The position numbers and the translations under genes are program-made. Of a stretch of DNA of 64,000 bases, positions 18,880 to 27,883 are shown piece after piece. How positions within the stretch are numbered: position 1 is the stretch's first letter; each line of letters opens with the position of its first letter. This stretch comes from Candidatus Saccharimonadota bacterium (GTDB taxonomy: Bacteria > Patescibacteriota > Saccharimonadia > Saccharimonadales > Saccharimonadaceae), in NCBI GenBank assembly GCA_017432225.1, contig JAFRJN010000011.1, positions 55,728 through 119,727 on the forward strand, in the 5' to 3' direction. The notes under the pieces were generated by a model that did no database searches, was not told the origin of the DNA, and saw nothing but the letters and a program-made list of their open reading frames with translations.

Positions 18880-19284
18880 TCACGATTTACGATAATTATT
18901 GATAGCGTCTTTCAGCGCATCGTGGCCCAAAATCGAGCAATGAAACTTGTGTTTAGGCAATTTCCCCAAATATTCATCAATGTCTTCAGCGGTAATTTCT
19001 AGAGCTTCATCTAGAGTCTTGCCTTTAGCAATCTCTGAAAGCGCCGAAGTCGAAGCAATCGCTGAAGCGCAGCCATAAGTCTTCCACTTTATATCTTTAA
19101 TTTTATCAGATTTTTTGTCGACCTTGATGTACATTTTCATCTGATCGCCACAAATCGGATTCCCTACAATCCCGCAGGCGTCATAATCAAATTTGCTCTC
19201 ATCTCCCATCAAGAAATTTCTCGGATTCAAAAAATGGTCTTTCACCGTCTCCGAATAAACCCAATCTTGTCCTTCTGTACTCAT
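18880..19284 (-). CDS. iscU: Iron-sulfur cluster scaffold, IscU/NifU N-terminal type
   Basis: A 134-aa scaffold with the three conserved cysteines in NPICGDQ, YGCASA and HCSILG, plus the early VKDHFLNPRN segment. It receives sulfur from the cysteine desulfurase encoded immediately upstream; the ATG overlaps the desulfurase stop as ATGA. Together they supply Fe-S clusters to proteins such as the NrdG activase encoded 3 kb away. The Asp beside the first Cys (GDQ) is kept. Confidence 0.92.
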   Translation of the reverse strand: MSTEGQDWVYSETVKDHFLNPRNFLMGDESKFDYDACGIVGNPICGDQMKMYIKVDKKSDKIKDIKWKTYGCASAIASTSALSEIAKGKTLDEALEITAEDIDEYLGKLPKHKFHCSILGHDALKDAINNYRKS

Positions 19285-20333
19285 AACCCTATTGTACTCA
19301 CTTTCTGCAGCCTGTCAACAATCCCAGGCAAGACTTCCATTACTTTATCTACATCTTCCATGGTGTTTTCTAACCCAAAGGAAAACCGAATCGACGAATG
19401 TGCCACCTCAGCGTCGCCGGTCTTTGCCATCAGAACGTGTGATGGTCTAATATCTCCCGCCGCACAAGCCGACCCCGTCGAGACAATAATCCCCTCCGCG
19501 TCGAGATATAGTTGTATCGACTCCCCCTCTGCCGCTTTAAACGAAGCGTTCAGGATATTTGGCAAACTTTTACCTTTCTCTATATTAGTATTGAGCGAGC
19601 TCCCCGGGATTTCTTTTAGAATTCGCTGCGCCAAAGTGTCTCGTAAATTCCGGACCTCTTTATCGTATTTTTTAAAATTACCTTTGTTTTTAACCGATTC
19701 GAGCGCCCTTCTAAATCCCGAAATTCCGACCGTATTATAAGTCCCTCCGCGCCGCTTTTTTTCTTGAAGTCCCCCGATCAAAAGAGGTTTAAACGGCACC
19801 CCCTCCCTTACATAGAGCGCCCCCACTCCGACCGGCCCACCAATCTTGTGAGCACTAAAAGTCGCATAATCTAGCCCCAGTTTCTTTACATTAACCGGGA
19901 TTTTCCCGAGAATTTGCGTAAGATCTGAATGTAAAAAGCCATCTTTTTTGTCAGGCAAATCCAGGAAATCCCCAATTTCATTATTCGCCAGCATATACGA
20001 ATAGAGCTTCGGCTTCTTTGCACCTTTATACACTCGCGCCGCCTCAATTATCGAATGGTGTTCCAAAGGCGAAGTCTCAATCTCATGCCCCTCAAAAGTC
20101 CGAATCACAGTGTTATTTGACTCTGTCGCCCCAGAAGTAAAAATAATTTCAGAAGGGTCCGCCCCGACCATCTCGGCCAAGATCTCCCGACATCCCTCTA
20201 TCAAGTTGTGGGACAAATGCCCCGGCGTGTGCAGTGCCGACGCATTGGCAAAATATTTTAGCTCCGCCTCATGCATCGCCTTTATCACTTCTGGAAGCAG
20301 CGGCGTCGTCGCCGCATAGTCTAAATACACCAT
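19281..20333 (-). CDS. iscS: Cysteine desulfurase (IscS/NifS family)
   Basis: A 350-aa PLP enzyme starting MVYLDYAATTPL, the family hallmark. Visible: TSGATESNN, SAHKIGGPVGVG with the PLP lysine, GGLQEKKRRGGTYN, and the loop STGSACAAGDIRPSH with the catalytic Cys. ATG 20333 is supported by homology and by TATAAT 9 nt upstream; the longer in-frame extension lies in the promoter. It overlaps iscU by 4 nt. It releases sulfur from cysteine for Fe-S clusters and possibly tRNA thiolation. Confidence 0.93.
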   Translation of the reverse strand: MVYLDYAATTPLLPEVIKAMHEAELKYFANASALHTPGHLSHNLIEGCREILAEMVGADPSEIIFTSGATESNNTVIRTFEGHEIETSPLEHHSIIEAARVYKGAKKPKLYSYMLANNEIGDFLDLPDKKDGFLHSDLTQILGKIPVNVKKLGLDYATFSAHKIGGPVGVGALYVREGVPFKPLLIGGLQEKKRRGGTYNTVGISGFRRALESVKNKGNFKKYDKEVRNLRDTLAQRILKEIPGSSLNTNIEKGKSLPNILNASFKAAEGESIQLYLDAEGIIVSTGSACAAGDIRPSHVLMAKTGDAEVAHSSIRFSFGLENTMEDVDKVMEVLPGIVDRLQKVSTIGL

Positions 20334-20352
20334 CTTATATAGATTATAGCAC

Positions 20353-20376
20353 AAAATCAGCCCCTCTCGGGGCTGA
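20353..20376 (-). terminator. Terminator of the secreted protein gene
   Basis: A TCAGCCCC/GGGGCTGA stem with a TCTC loop is followed on the minus strand by TTTT, just after the stop of the gene ending at 20394 and just before the iscS promoter. Confidence 0.8.
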
Positions 20377-20393
20377 CTATAAGTCGCATAAAT

Positions 20394-20978
20394 TTAGTTC
20401 GCCACGATAGTGTACTCTACCCCACCAGTATAAGTATCCGCCGCTTGAGTCGTAGAAATAGAAACTTTATAATCAGTCCTAAACGAACCGGTTGTCACCG
20501 AAGTGGCCGAGCCAGAATAAGTGATAATTGGGGTCGCTGAAGCTGGAATATTATGATAATCGCTATCGTTATAGCCACTAGCAATCGTTGCTGTGCCACC
20601 AGACACATTGTTAGTTGCGCTAGTCACTTTGAAAGCCCAGTAGGAGCTAGAGCCAGAAGTGCCTGTCGCAATATCAAGTCCAGTAGAATTACCCGAGAGG
20701 TCCGTATCCGGGTTCCCGGCCGCTTTTACCACAAATCCATCCGGGTCGTTGCAGGTCACTGTAGCAGATTTAGTCTCGGATTCCGTATTGTAAGATTGTC
20801 CACCTACCGCTGAAATCACCCAGTCAAAGCCCGAGCTGGTAAACCCGCAAGCATCCGACACTGTCACGGTAGCGTCGCTAGTCACGGCAGCGACCCTGTA
20901 GCTAGAAAGCGCTACCGCCGAAAGGGCAGTTACCAAAGTTAATAATGAAACTGGTAGATAGATAATTTTATTTTTCAT
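20394..20978 (-). CDS. Small secreted beta-rich surface protein
   Basis: A 194-aa protein with a clear signal peptide (Lys-rich start, hydrophobic core, likely cleavage near the end of RVAAVTSDA). The mature part is rich in Ser, Thr, Gly and Val, with two cysteines (SDACGF and TVTCND) that could form a disulfide. No LPXTG-like tail or second membrane helix. It lies just downstream of a WxL-interacting-like (DUF916-like) membrane protein in the same orientation, so the two may form a surface complex; this is inference. The family is not recognised. Confidence 0.7.
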   Translation of the reverse strand: MKNKIIYLPVSLLTLVTALSAVALSSYRVAAVTSDATVTVSDACGFTSSGFDWVISAVGGQSYNTESETKSATVTCNDPDGFVVKAAGNPDTDLSGNSTGLDIATGTSGSSSYWAFKVTSATNNVSGGTATIASGYNDSDYHNIPASATPIITYSGSATSVTTGSFRTDYKVSISTTQAADTYTGGVEYTIVAN

Positions 20979-20991
20979 GATATTGACCTGA

Positions 20992-21879
20992 TTATGATTC
21001 TATTTTATCATCAGTATCTTCAAAATGCAACTGCTTTTTTGATTTTTTTGTCCGCTTTCGCCGCAAAACTTTATAGACAATCGTGGTAATGATGGTGGTA
21101 GCAAGAACCAAAACCAACACCATAAACCAAATTGGGCAAATCAAAATTATTTTTGTGTTAGTAGATAGTTCGTTAATAAATGAGGCGTCTTGGGTCACCT
21201 CGAAAATCCCGAGCGCCGGCAAGCCATCTAGACTTCTCGATACCACCCTAGTACTAGTTGGCAAAATTATCGATTCATAGGTGTCCGTTTCTTCTCCAGT
21301 TAGTGAAAAGACCTGTCCGCCCAGGAGATTTTTAACTTTCAGATCTACCGTCAGAGTTTCGTGGATATTACCAGTGTTTGTCACCGTCACAAAGGTTACG
21401 GGCGAGCCCGATGAGGAGAAACCCGGGATGTAATTTTCTAAAATCTGCCCCTCGTGCACCGTCTCCCCATCTACTTTTGCGTAAATCAAGCTTCCTAGCG
21501 TATAGGCATCCTGCACTTGAGTGCCCTTGTCTTGAAACCTCGGAATCGACGACACCCCAATCATTGCATACTGCCCACCGGCCGGCACTGATTCAGGCAC
21601 CTTGATCTTAAAATGGATAGTTTTTTTCTCATTTGGGGCTAAAGTCCCAGTTGATTCCTCAATAGTAATCCAGTTTACGATTTTTGACCAGTCCGAAACC
21701 GTCTCTAGATCTGGCTCGTTGTTATCGCCTGTCACAAAATAGGGTTTTACCACCACTTTATAATCAAAACTATCCGTCGCCGCAAGCGGATTAGCCACTA
21801 GAATAGATCCCTCGTAAATCTCCCCAGGCCTCAAATCAATTTCTTGTTTCATCGGTGAGACTACGAAAGAAATATCCAT
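20992..21879 (-). CDS. DUF916-like (WxL-interacting-type) surface protein with C-terminal anchor
   Basis: A 295-aa protein. The N-terminal immunoglobulin-like region (VSPMKQEIDLRPGEIYEGSI, VPAGGQYAMIGVS) resembles DUF916 WxL-interacting proteins. It ends with one membrane helix (about 245-270) and a basic cytosolic tail (YKVLRRKRTKKSKK). This topology needs an exported N-terminus, yet the frame opens directly with the mature-like sequence and an upstream in-frame stop follows within five codons, so the signal peptide is missing. It lies 4 nt after nrdG. See findings. Confidence 0.65.
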   Translation of the reverse strand: MDISFVVSPMKQEIDLRPGEIYEGSILVANPLAATDSFDYKVVVKPYFVTGDNNEPDLETVSDWSKIVNWITIEESTGTLAPNEKKTIHFKIKVPESVPAGGQYAMIGVSSIPRFQDKGTQVQDAYTLGSLIYAKVDGETVHEGQILENYIPGFSSSGSPVTFVTVTNTGNIHETLTVDLKVKNLLGGQVFSLTGEETDTYESIILPTSTRVVSRSLDGLPALGIFEVTQDASFINELSTNTKIILICPIWFMVLVLVLATTIITTIVYKVLRRKRTKKSKKQLHFEDTDDKIES

Positions 21880-21883
21880 CGGT

Positions 21884-22435
21884 CTACTCCACGCTTAAAA
21901 TCTTCCCAGTACCAAGCTCGAGATGCAAAAGGCGCTGGTTTTTTGACCCGCGAAATCTGAGGCTCAAATCTTTTTGCCCGATGATAAACGGCCCGTCAAT
22001 CAATGCGTCGAGCGATTTTAGAAACTCCCACGCATCTCCGCCAGCCTCTTTGATTTGTTCATAAGTAAATCCCGAAAAGCTCCAGACGCTCCAGCCGAGC
22101 TCTTTTCGCACCCGATCGGCGATTTCTTTGCAAGCTCTCGGCTGAACAAACGGCTCACCCCCGCAGAAAGTCAAACCATTTTGCCCCTTAAACTTGGACA
22201 AACGCTCCACGATTTCGTCAATAGCTACGAGAAATCCGCCGTCGAAGTCCCAGGTCTCGGGGTTTTGGCACCCTGGACAGTGATTTGGACAACCTTGTGT
22301 CCAGACCACTGCGCGAAGCCCGTCACCATTTACGATATTATCGTGCTCTAGCGGCCCGGAGAGGCGGATCATCCCCTCCGGTGGCTGTTTAGCATTCTTA
22401 ATATTTTCAATTGCTCGTTTATTATAATCAATCAT
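21884..22435 (-). CDS. nrdG: Anaerobic ribonucleotide reductase activating protein
   Basis: About 183 aa, radical SAM. The CxxxCxxC cluster is in TQGCPNHCPGCQNPETW, followed by LTFCGGEPFVQP. It uses a [4Fe-4S] cluster and S-adenosylmethionine to form the glycyl radical on NrdD. The start ATG 22435 overlaps the nrdD stop as TAATG, so the two are coupled. This gene would normally act on a C-terminal glycine that is not visible in the adjacent NrdD; see findings. Confidence 0.93.
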   Translation of the reverse strand: MIDYNKRAIENIKNAKQPPEGMIRLSGPLEHDNIVNGDGLRAVVWTQGCPNHCPGCQNPETWDFDGGFLVAIDEIVERLSKFKGQNGLTFCGGEPFVQPRACKEIADRVRKELGWSVWSFSGFTYEQIKEAGGDAWEFLKSLDALIDGPFIIGQKDLSLRFRGSKNQRLLHLELGTGKILSVE

Positions 22436-24630
22436 TAGTTTCCTTTGGTGCAATTTGCGACTTTTTCGAATGGTGTGTCGCCCTCAAGCCGTCCACAGTG
22501 TGGGCACCTCTCCCCCTTAATTATACCACTAAATCCACACACTGGATCGCGATCGACCGGATGGTTTACCGAGCCGTAACCAATCCCGCAGTCGTGCATT
22601 TTGCGAATCACTGCCTCAAAGGCCGCGATATTCTGCGACGGATCACCATCTAGCTCGATGTAGGTAATATGTCCAGCATTACACAGATTATGATATGGCG
22701 CCTCAATCTCGATTTTATCAAAGGCCGAGATTGGGTAGTACACCGGCACATGGAACGAGTTGGTATAGAAATCCCTGTCCGTTACACCCTTGATCTTGCC
22801 GTATTCCTTACGGTCAATCCGGGTAAACCGCCCCGCAATCCCCTCCGCCGGAGTCGCGAGCAGCGAGAAATTAAGGTGATATTTTTTACAATATTCATCA
22901 CATTTTTCCCGCATGTGGGTGATAATATCTAGCCCCAGCTCTCTCGCGTCGGCATCTTCACCGTGATGCTTGCCGACCATCGCGACCAAAGTCTCAGCCA
23001 GTCCAATGAAGCCGATTGACAAAGTCCCGTGTTTAATCACATCGCGAAGCGTATCATTCCAGCCCAGCTTCTCCGAGCCAAACCAGTTGCCCTGCCCCAT
23101 TAGGAACGGGAAGTTCCTTACGTGCTGATTAGCCTGGAACTCAAACCGTTCCAAAAGCTCGTCTTTCACTAGGTCCATCTTTTCGTCGAGTTCTTTGTAA
23201 AAGCCGTCCCAGTCCGCCTCTTTTCTCTCTTTTAAACAAATCCCGTGCTTGATGCCAATCCGCACCAAGTTAACAGTAGTAAAGGAGCAGTTCCCTCGCC
23301 CCGTCACAATGCCATCTGACTCCGGAAATACACTTGCAAACACCCGTGTCCGGCAGCCCATCGTCGCAATCTCGGTCCGATAGTCGCCTTTTTTATAATA
23401 CTTGAGATTATATGGCGCATCGATAAAGCAGAAATTTGGAAATAGTCGTTTGGCCGAGACTTCCATCGATTTTTTAAATAAATCATAGTTTGGGTCGTCC
23501 GGCTCATAGTTGATTCCCGATTTTACCTTAAAAATTGAAATCGGGAAAATCGGCGTCTCACCCTTGCCGAGACCATTTTCGGTCGCCTGGAGCAGATATT
23601 TCGAGACCAAGCGCCCCGCCGGGGTAGTATCGGTACCGAAGTTAATCGAAGTAAACGGCACCTGTGCCCCCGCGCGCGAATGCATCGTGTTAAGGTTATG
23701 GATAAATCCTTCCATCGCCTGCAGAGTCTCTCTATCGACATCCTCATTGGACGCTTCGATCACCTCTTTTGGCCATTTTGCCTTCTTTAATTTCTCATCA
23801 TCACCAAATTCATAAGTCTCTTTAACTTCTAGGTCGAGTTTTTTGCCAGAGAATTTGTTATATTTCTCTAGATTACGCTTCAAAGCTTTCCTAAAAGATT
23901 TGTTCACCCCCGGCGCCATTGCATAGTCGAAGTTTGGAATCGACTGGCCACCGTGCTGCTCATTCTGGTTCGCTTGGAGGAGAATCGCAGCCAGTGCCCC
24001 ATACGAGCCAATCGAGTTTGGCGTCCTGAGGTGTCCATGTCCAGTATTAAACCCGCCATTTTCAAACAGCACAAACGGATCCGACTGGCAGCAAGTCAGA
24101 GTCCCTGTCGCGTAAAAATCAAGGTCGTGGATGTGGATGTCACCATTATCGTGCGCCGCTGCGATGTCGGGCCGGAGCATCAAGCTCTTCGCAAACACCT
24201 TCGCGCCCTCCGCGCCAAACTGGAGCATCTTACCCATCGCAGAGTTGCCATCTACGTTGGCATTTGACCTTTTTACGTCCGAGTCCTCCGAAGCGTCCGC
24301 ATGAGAAATTGTCTTATAAATGTTCATGAGGTCCGATTTCGCATCGCGCACTCTCGAACGCTCCTGACGGAACCGGATATACTCCCGCGCCGTCCGTTTA
24401 AAGCTCGATTCCATCAAGACTTCCTCTACGATATCTTGAATCTGCTCCACTGATGGCGTCCGCGCGGTGATGGTCTCCTCGGCCTTTTTCAAAACTTTGT
24501 CTGCCAAAGCCTTCGCCCGATCCGCCTTAAATTCTTCTGTCGCCGAGCCAGCCTTCGCAATCGCGTCCGCAATCTTCTCGGGATTAAAGTTTACAATCTT
24601 CCCGTCCCGTTTTTTGATTTTTTTGAACAT
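22435..24630 (-). CDS. nrdD: Anaerobic ribonucleoside-triphosphate reductase, lacking the usual glycyl-radical tail
   Basis: A 731-aa class III reductase. The N-terminal ATP cone (residues about 1-95, KRDGKIVNFNPEKI) is followed by the reductase barrel with GCRTRVF and RGNCSFTTVNL, and a C-terminal zinc ribbon (DPVCGF, CPHCGR). Family members normally continue with an R-x-x-GYL glycyl-radical segment; here the protein ends 16 residues after the ribbon, at CTKGN. No such motif appears in any frame across the nrdG junction. It makes dNTPs from NTPs without oxygen. Two NrdR-box-like sites lie upstream. Confidence 0.9.
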   Translation of the reverse strand: MFKKIKKRDGKIVNFNPEKIADAIAKAGSATEEFKADRAKALADKVLKKAEETITARTPSVEQIQDIVEEVLMESSFKRTAREYIRFRQERSRVRDAKSDLMNIYKTISHADASEDSDVKRSNANVDGNSAMGKMLQFGAEGAKVFAKSLMLRPDIAAAHDNGDIHIHDLDFYATGTLTCCQSDPFVLFENGGFNTGHGHLRTPNSIGSYGALAAILLQANQNEQHGGQSIPNFDYAMAPGVNKSFRKALKRNLEKYNKFSGKKLDLEVKETYEFGDDEKLKKAKWPKEVIEASNEDVDRETLQAMEGFIHNLNTMHSRAGAQVPFTSINFGTDTTPAGRLVSKYLLQATENGLGKGETPIFPISIFKVKSGINYEPDDPNYDLFKKSMEVSAKRLFPNFCFIDAPYNLKYYKKGDYRTEIATMGCRTRVFASVFPESDGIVTGRGNCSFTTVNLVRIGIKHGICLKERKEADWDGFYKELDEKMDLVKDELLERFEFQANQHVRNFPFLMGQGNWFGSEKLGWNDTLRDVIKHGTLSIGFIGLAETLVAMVGKHHGEDADARELGLDIITHMREKCDEYCKKYHLNFSLLATPAEGIAGRFTRIDRKEYGKIKGVTDRDFYTNSFHVPVYYPISAFDKIEIEAPYHNLCNAGHITYIELDGDPSQNIAAFEAVIRKMHDCGIGYGSVNHPVDRDPVCGFSGIIKGERCPHCGRLEGDTPFEKVANCTKGN

Positions 24631-24696
24631 TTATCCTCCTTTACCAGCCGCACCAGTTCATTTTACGACTTTTTATTGTATAACCTTCTATTGCTA

Positions 24697-24745
24697 CCCC
24701 CACATATAGCGTCTATTTACTATTCTACCACACCACATTTAGCGA
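24697..24745 (-). promoter_or_regulatory. Two NrdR-box-like operators upstream of nrdD
   Basis: Two similar 16-bp sites, 24697-24712 and 24730-24745, share CACATnTAGCG and each match 11 of 16 positions of the NrdR box as I recall it (acaCwAtATaTwGtgt). They are 33 bp apart, about three helical turns, as expected for paired NrdR boxes. They lie 67-115 bp before the nrdD start. NrdR, the dNTP-sensing repressor, is not in this window. Confidence 0.5.
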
Positions 24746-24880
24746 TTTCAAGGCTTTTATGCTAAAAAAGTAAAAATTACAACACTTTATCTTACACTAC
24801 GAAATCTACTGCACTAGACAAAATCAAGAATATATGATATAATAAAAAGAGGTGGGTGTTTTTTAATAGGAGGTGGTAAA

Positions 24881-25174
24881 ATGCGTATTTATAAAGTCAA
24901 CAAGGAGTACACTGTAGATTTAAAGCGTATCGTCTCTGTGCGTATTTATCAATACGAAAAAACCGAAGACGGTCATCTAGAAGGCGACGGCTGGTTTGAG
25001 ATTATTCTCGACACCGATCAGATACTAGACATCAACTGTTCAGCCGAAGAAATCAATCAAATGTACGATCAGCTGATCGACGCCTGGAAAGAATACGTTG
25101 GCGACAAAGAAAATGCCAAAACTTATATCATTCCAGACAACAAAAGCAAACGCAGACAAAAACATTGCAAATAA
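24881..25174 (+). CDS. Small hypothetical protein (97 aa)
   Basis: A 97-aa cytosolic protein, not recognised. The N-terminal half reads as beta strands (VDLKRIVSVRIYQYE, WFEIILDTDQILDI), followed by an amphipathic helix and a basic tail (KSKRRQ). A strong AGGAGGTGG ribosome site lies about 8 nt upstream. The mRNA leader begins AGGTGGGTG after a TATAAT, a pattern shared with the genes at 27084 and 43493. An intrinsic terminator follows. It is a free-standing transcription unit divergent from nrdD. Confidence 0.65.
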   Translation: MRIYKVNKEYTVDLKRIVSVRIYQYEKTEDGHLEGDGWFEIILDTDQILDINCSAEEINQMYDQLIDAWKEYVGDKENAKTYIIPDNKSKRRQKHCK

Positions 25175-25195
25175 GCACCCCCTCATTTTATCTAC

Positions 25196-25226
25196 CCCGG
25201 CCATCACCATCGGCCGGGTGTTTTTT
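25196..25226 (+). terminator. Intrinsic terminator
   Basis: A CCCGGCC/GGCCGGG stem with a 9-nt loop is followed by TG and six T residues, ending the 97-aa protein gene. Confidence 0.85.
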
Positions 25227-25239
25227 ATTTCAACAAAAA

Positions 25240-25316
25240 TGGTGGGCTTTACAGGGCTTGAACCTGTGACCTCAGCAATGTGAATGCTGCGCTCTAGCCA
25301 ACTGAGCTAAAAGCCC
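25240..25316 (-). tRNA. tRNA-Val (anticodon CAC)
   Basis: A 77-nt cloverleaf on the minus strand: acceptor GGGCTTT/AAAGCCC, anticodon stem CAGCA/TGCTG with loop TTCACAT giving CAC, T-loop GGTTCAAGCCC, discriminator A and encoded CCA. Confidence 0.92.
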
Positions 25317-25349
25317 ACATTTCAGAATATGTGGTATAATTATTATATC

Positions 25350-26364
<1,015 letters not shown>

Positions 26365-26390
<26 letters not shown>

Positions 26391-27009
26391 TTTCTACGGA
26401 TATGATCTCATCGTAAATGGGGATGTCCTCACCCCTCGCCCGGAGACCGAGCAAATTGTTGACGAAGTTTTGAAACTCTGCGGAGAGCCAATTCTCCCCG
26501 GCGTAAAACCAGACAAGCCAAAGTTGGATTCCAAAAATCTCAAAATCCTCGACGTTGGCACCGGCTCTGGTTGTATCGCCATCACCCTCAAGAAAAAACT
26601 CAGAGGAGCAGAAGTTTACGCCACCGATATTTCAAAAAAGGCCTTAGAAGTCGCACAAAAAAACGCCGAAGCGTTAGATGCCCCCATTACTTTCATTATA
26701 TCACACTTATGCCAAAATGTCAATAATGAGGGCGATTTCACCCCTGATGTCATCGTCGCAAATCTCCCCTATGTCGACAGAAACTGGGACTGGGTCGATC
26801 AGGAATCTTTAAAAGACGACCCGGATTCAGCCCTCTACGCCGAGGACGGCGGCCTCGCCCTCATTAAAGAACTCATCGACACCGCCACCTCCAAATATTT
26901 AATCCTCGAAGCCGACGAAAGCCAGCACGCAGAAATTACCGATTACGCCAAAAACAAATATACCCTACTAAATAAATCCGGCTTCGTCCTCACCTTCACC
27001 AAAAATTAA
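26365..27009 (+). CDS. prmC: Release factor glutamine methyltransferase, short form
   Basis: About 214 aa. SAM-binding motifs [14 protein letters not shown] and [10 protein letters not shown] are clear. The substrate-site tetrapeptide reads NLPY ([11 protein letters not shown]) in place of the usual NPPY. The N-terminal helical domain of about 70 residues that normally recognises the release factor is largely missing, although RPETEQ, which ends that domain, is kept. The position after prfA, with overlapping frames, supports the assignment. It methylates the GGQ glutamine of release factors. Confidence 0.85.
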
Positions 27010-27083
27010 CAGCTTTGACTTTTTAATATTTTTATGCTATAATAACAAGAGGTGGTGTATCTTAAAATTAAGGGGGTGATTAA

Positions 27084-27854
27084 ATGGATGCATTTTCTAT
27101 TTTGACGCGTTATCTATATTATCCTTTAACCTCTAGGGTAGGTAAAAGAGTAATTGAAAAAACCTTAAGGGTTTACCTTCATGGCATTCCGTTATGGACA
27201 TACTACGAGAATGACACTTTTCCAAGACTAGGCAGTTACCTAGGCCACGGTGTCTGCTACGAAGCTTCAGCGCTTCTAATGTTGGCACTCAGAGATTATA
27301 ATAATACCCGTTATGTCTTCGCCGACGCTCCAACCGAGAAATATAAGCGAGCAGACCACGCCTGGGTAGAGTTAAAAGCCTATGGTATTTGGTGGGTACT
27401 TGATCCTACTTGGATCACCTCGGCGATACCTATGCCTAATCTAATCTACAAATTACTTATAAGGGGCAAGGTTACCCGCAGAGTCTCACACCAAGAGTTT
27501 TTCAACGCCAAGCTTTCTCAAGACTTTGCGAAGCTGATTGAAAACCCCAGCACATCTTACATCTTCAATAATCTCACAGCCTTTAGAAAAGTCGCAAAAG
27601 ACAGAGATAGAAGGATGCTCTGGGAAGCCTACGGCATCAATTGTTTTGAGTCTCAAAAGGGCAAATGGAACCCCGGCCTGGTTGGTATCTTTAGTGACAA
27701 AAAACCAATTACGCCCGAGGTCATAAGAGATTTTGTAGTTAGAAAAAAACGAGAAATGCCCAAAAAGCGCACGATTAGAAAAGCCCGCACCATCAACACA
27801 AAAGTTAATAGACTGTTCCAAGAAGCAGCCAAAGCAAATTCAGCCCCTTCCTAA
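27084..27854 (+). CDS. Transglutaminase-like cysteine protease-fold protein
   Basis: A 256-aa protein with the Cys-His-Asp triad of the transglutaminase-like superfamily: GHGVCYEASALLM, DHAWVELKAY and VLDPTWITS. No signal peptide is seen; the C-terminus is strongly basic (KKRTIRKARTINTK), suggesting contact with nucleic acid or membrane lipids. A good GGGGGTGA ribosome site precedes ATG 27084 and the leader starts AGGTGGTG. Members act as proteases, peptidases or cross-linkers; the substrate here is unknown. Its stop is inside the terminator hairpin. Confidence 0.7.
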   Translation: MDAFSILTRYLYYPLTSRVGKRVIEKTLRVYLHGIPLWTYYENDTFPRLGSYLGHGVCYEASALLMLALRDYNNTRYVFADAPTEKYKRADHAWVELKAYGIWWVLDPTWITSAIPMPNLIYKLLIRGKVTRRVSHQEFFNAKLSQDFAKLIENPSTSYIFNNLTAFRKVAKDRDRRMLWEAYGINCFESQKGKWNPGLVGIFSDKKPITPEVIRDFVVRKKREMPKKRTIRKARTINTKVNRLFQEAAKANSAPS

Positions 27855-27867
27855 GAAGGGGCTTTTT
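27842..27867 (+). terminator. Intrinsic terminator
   Basis: A perfect 9-bp AGCCCCTTC/GAAGGGGCT stem with a CTAA loop is followed by T residues. The loop holds part of the stop codon of the transglutaminase-like gene. Confidence 0.85.
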
Positions 27868-27883
27868 GACAGTCTTATATAAA

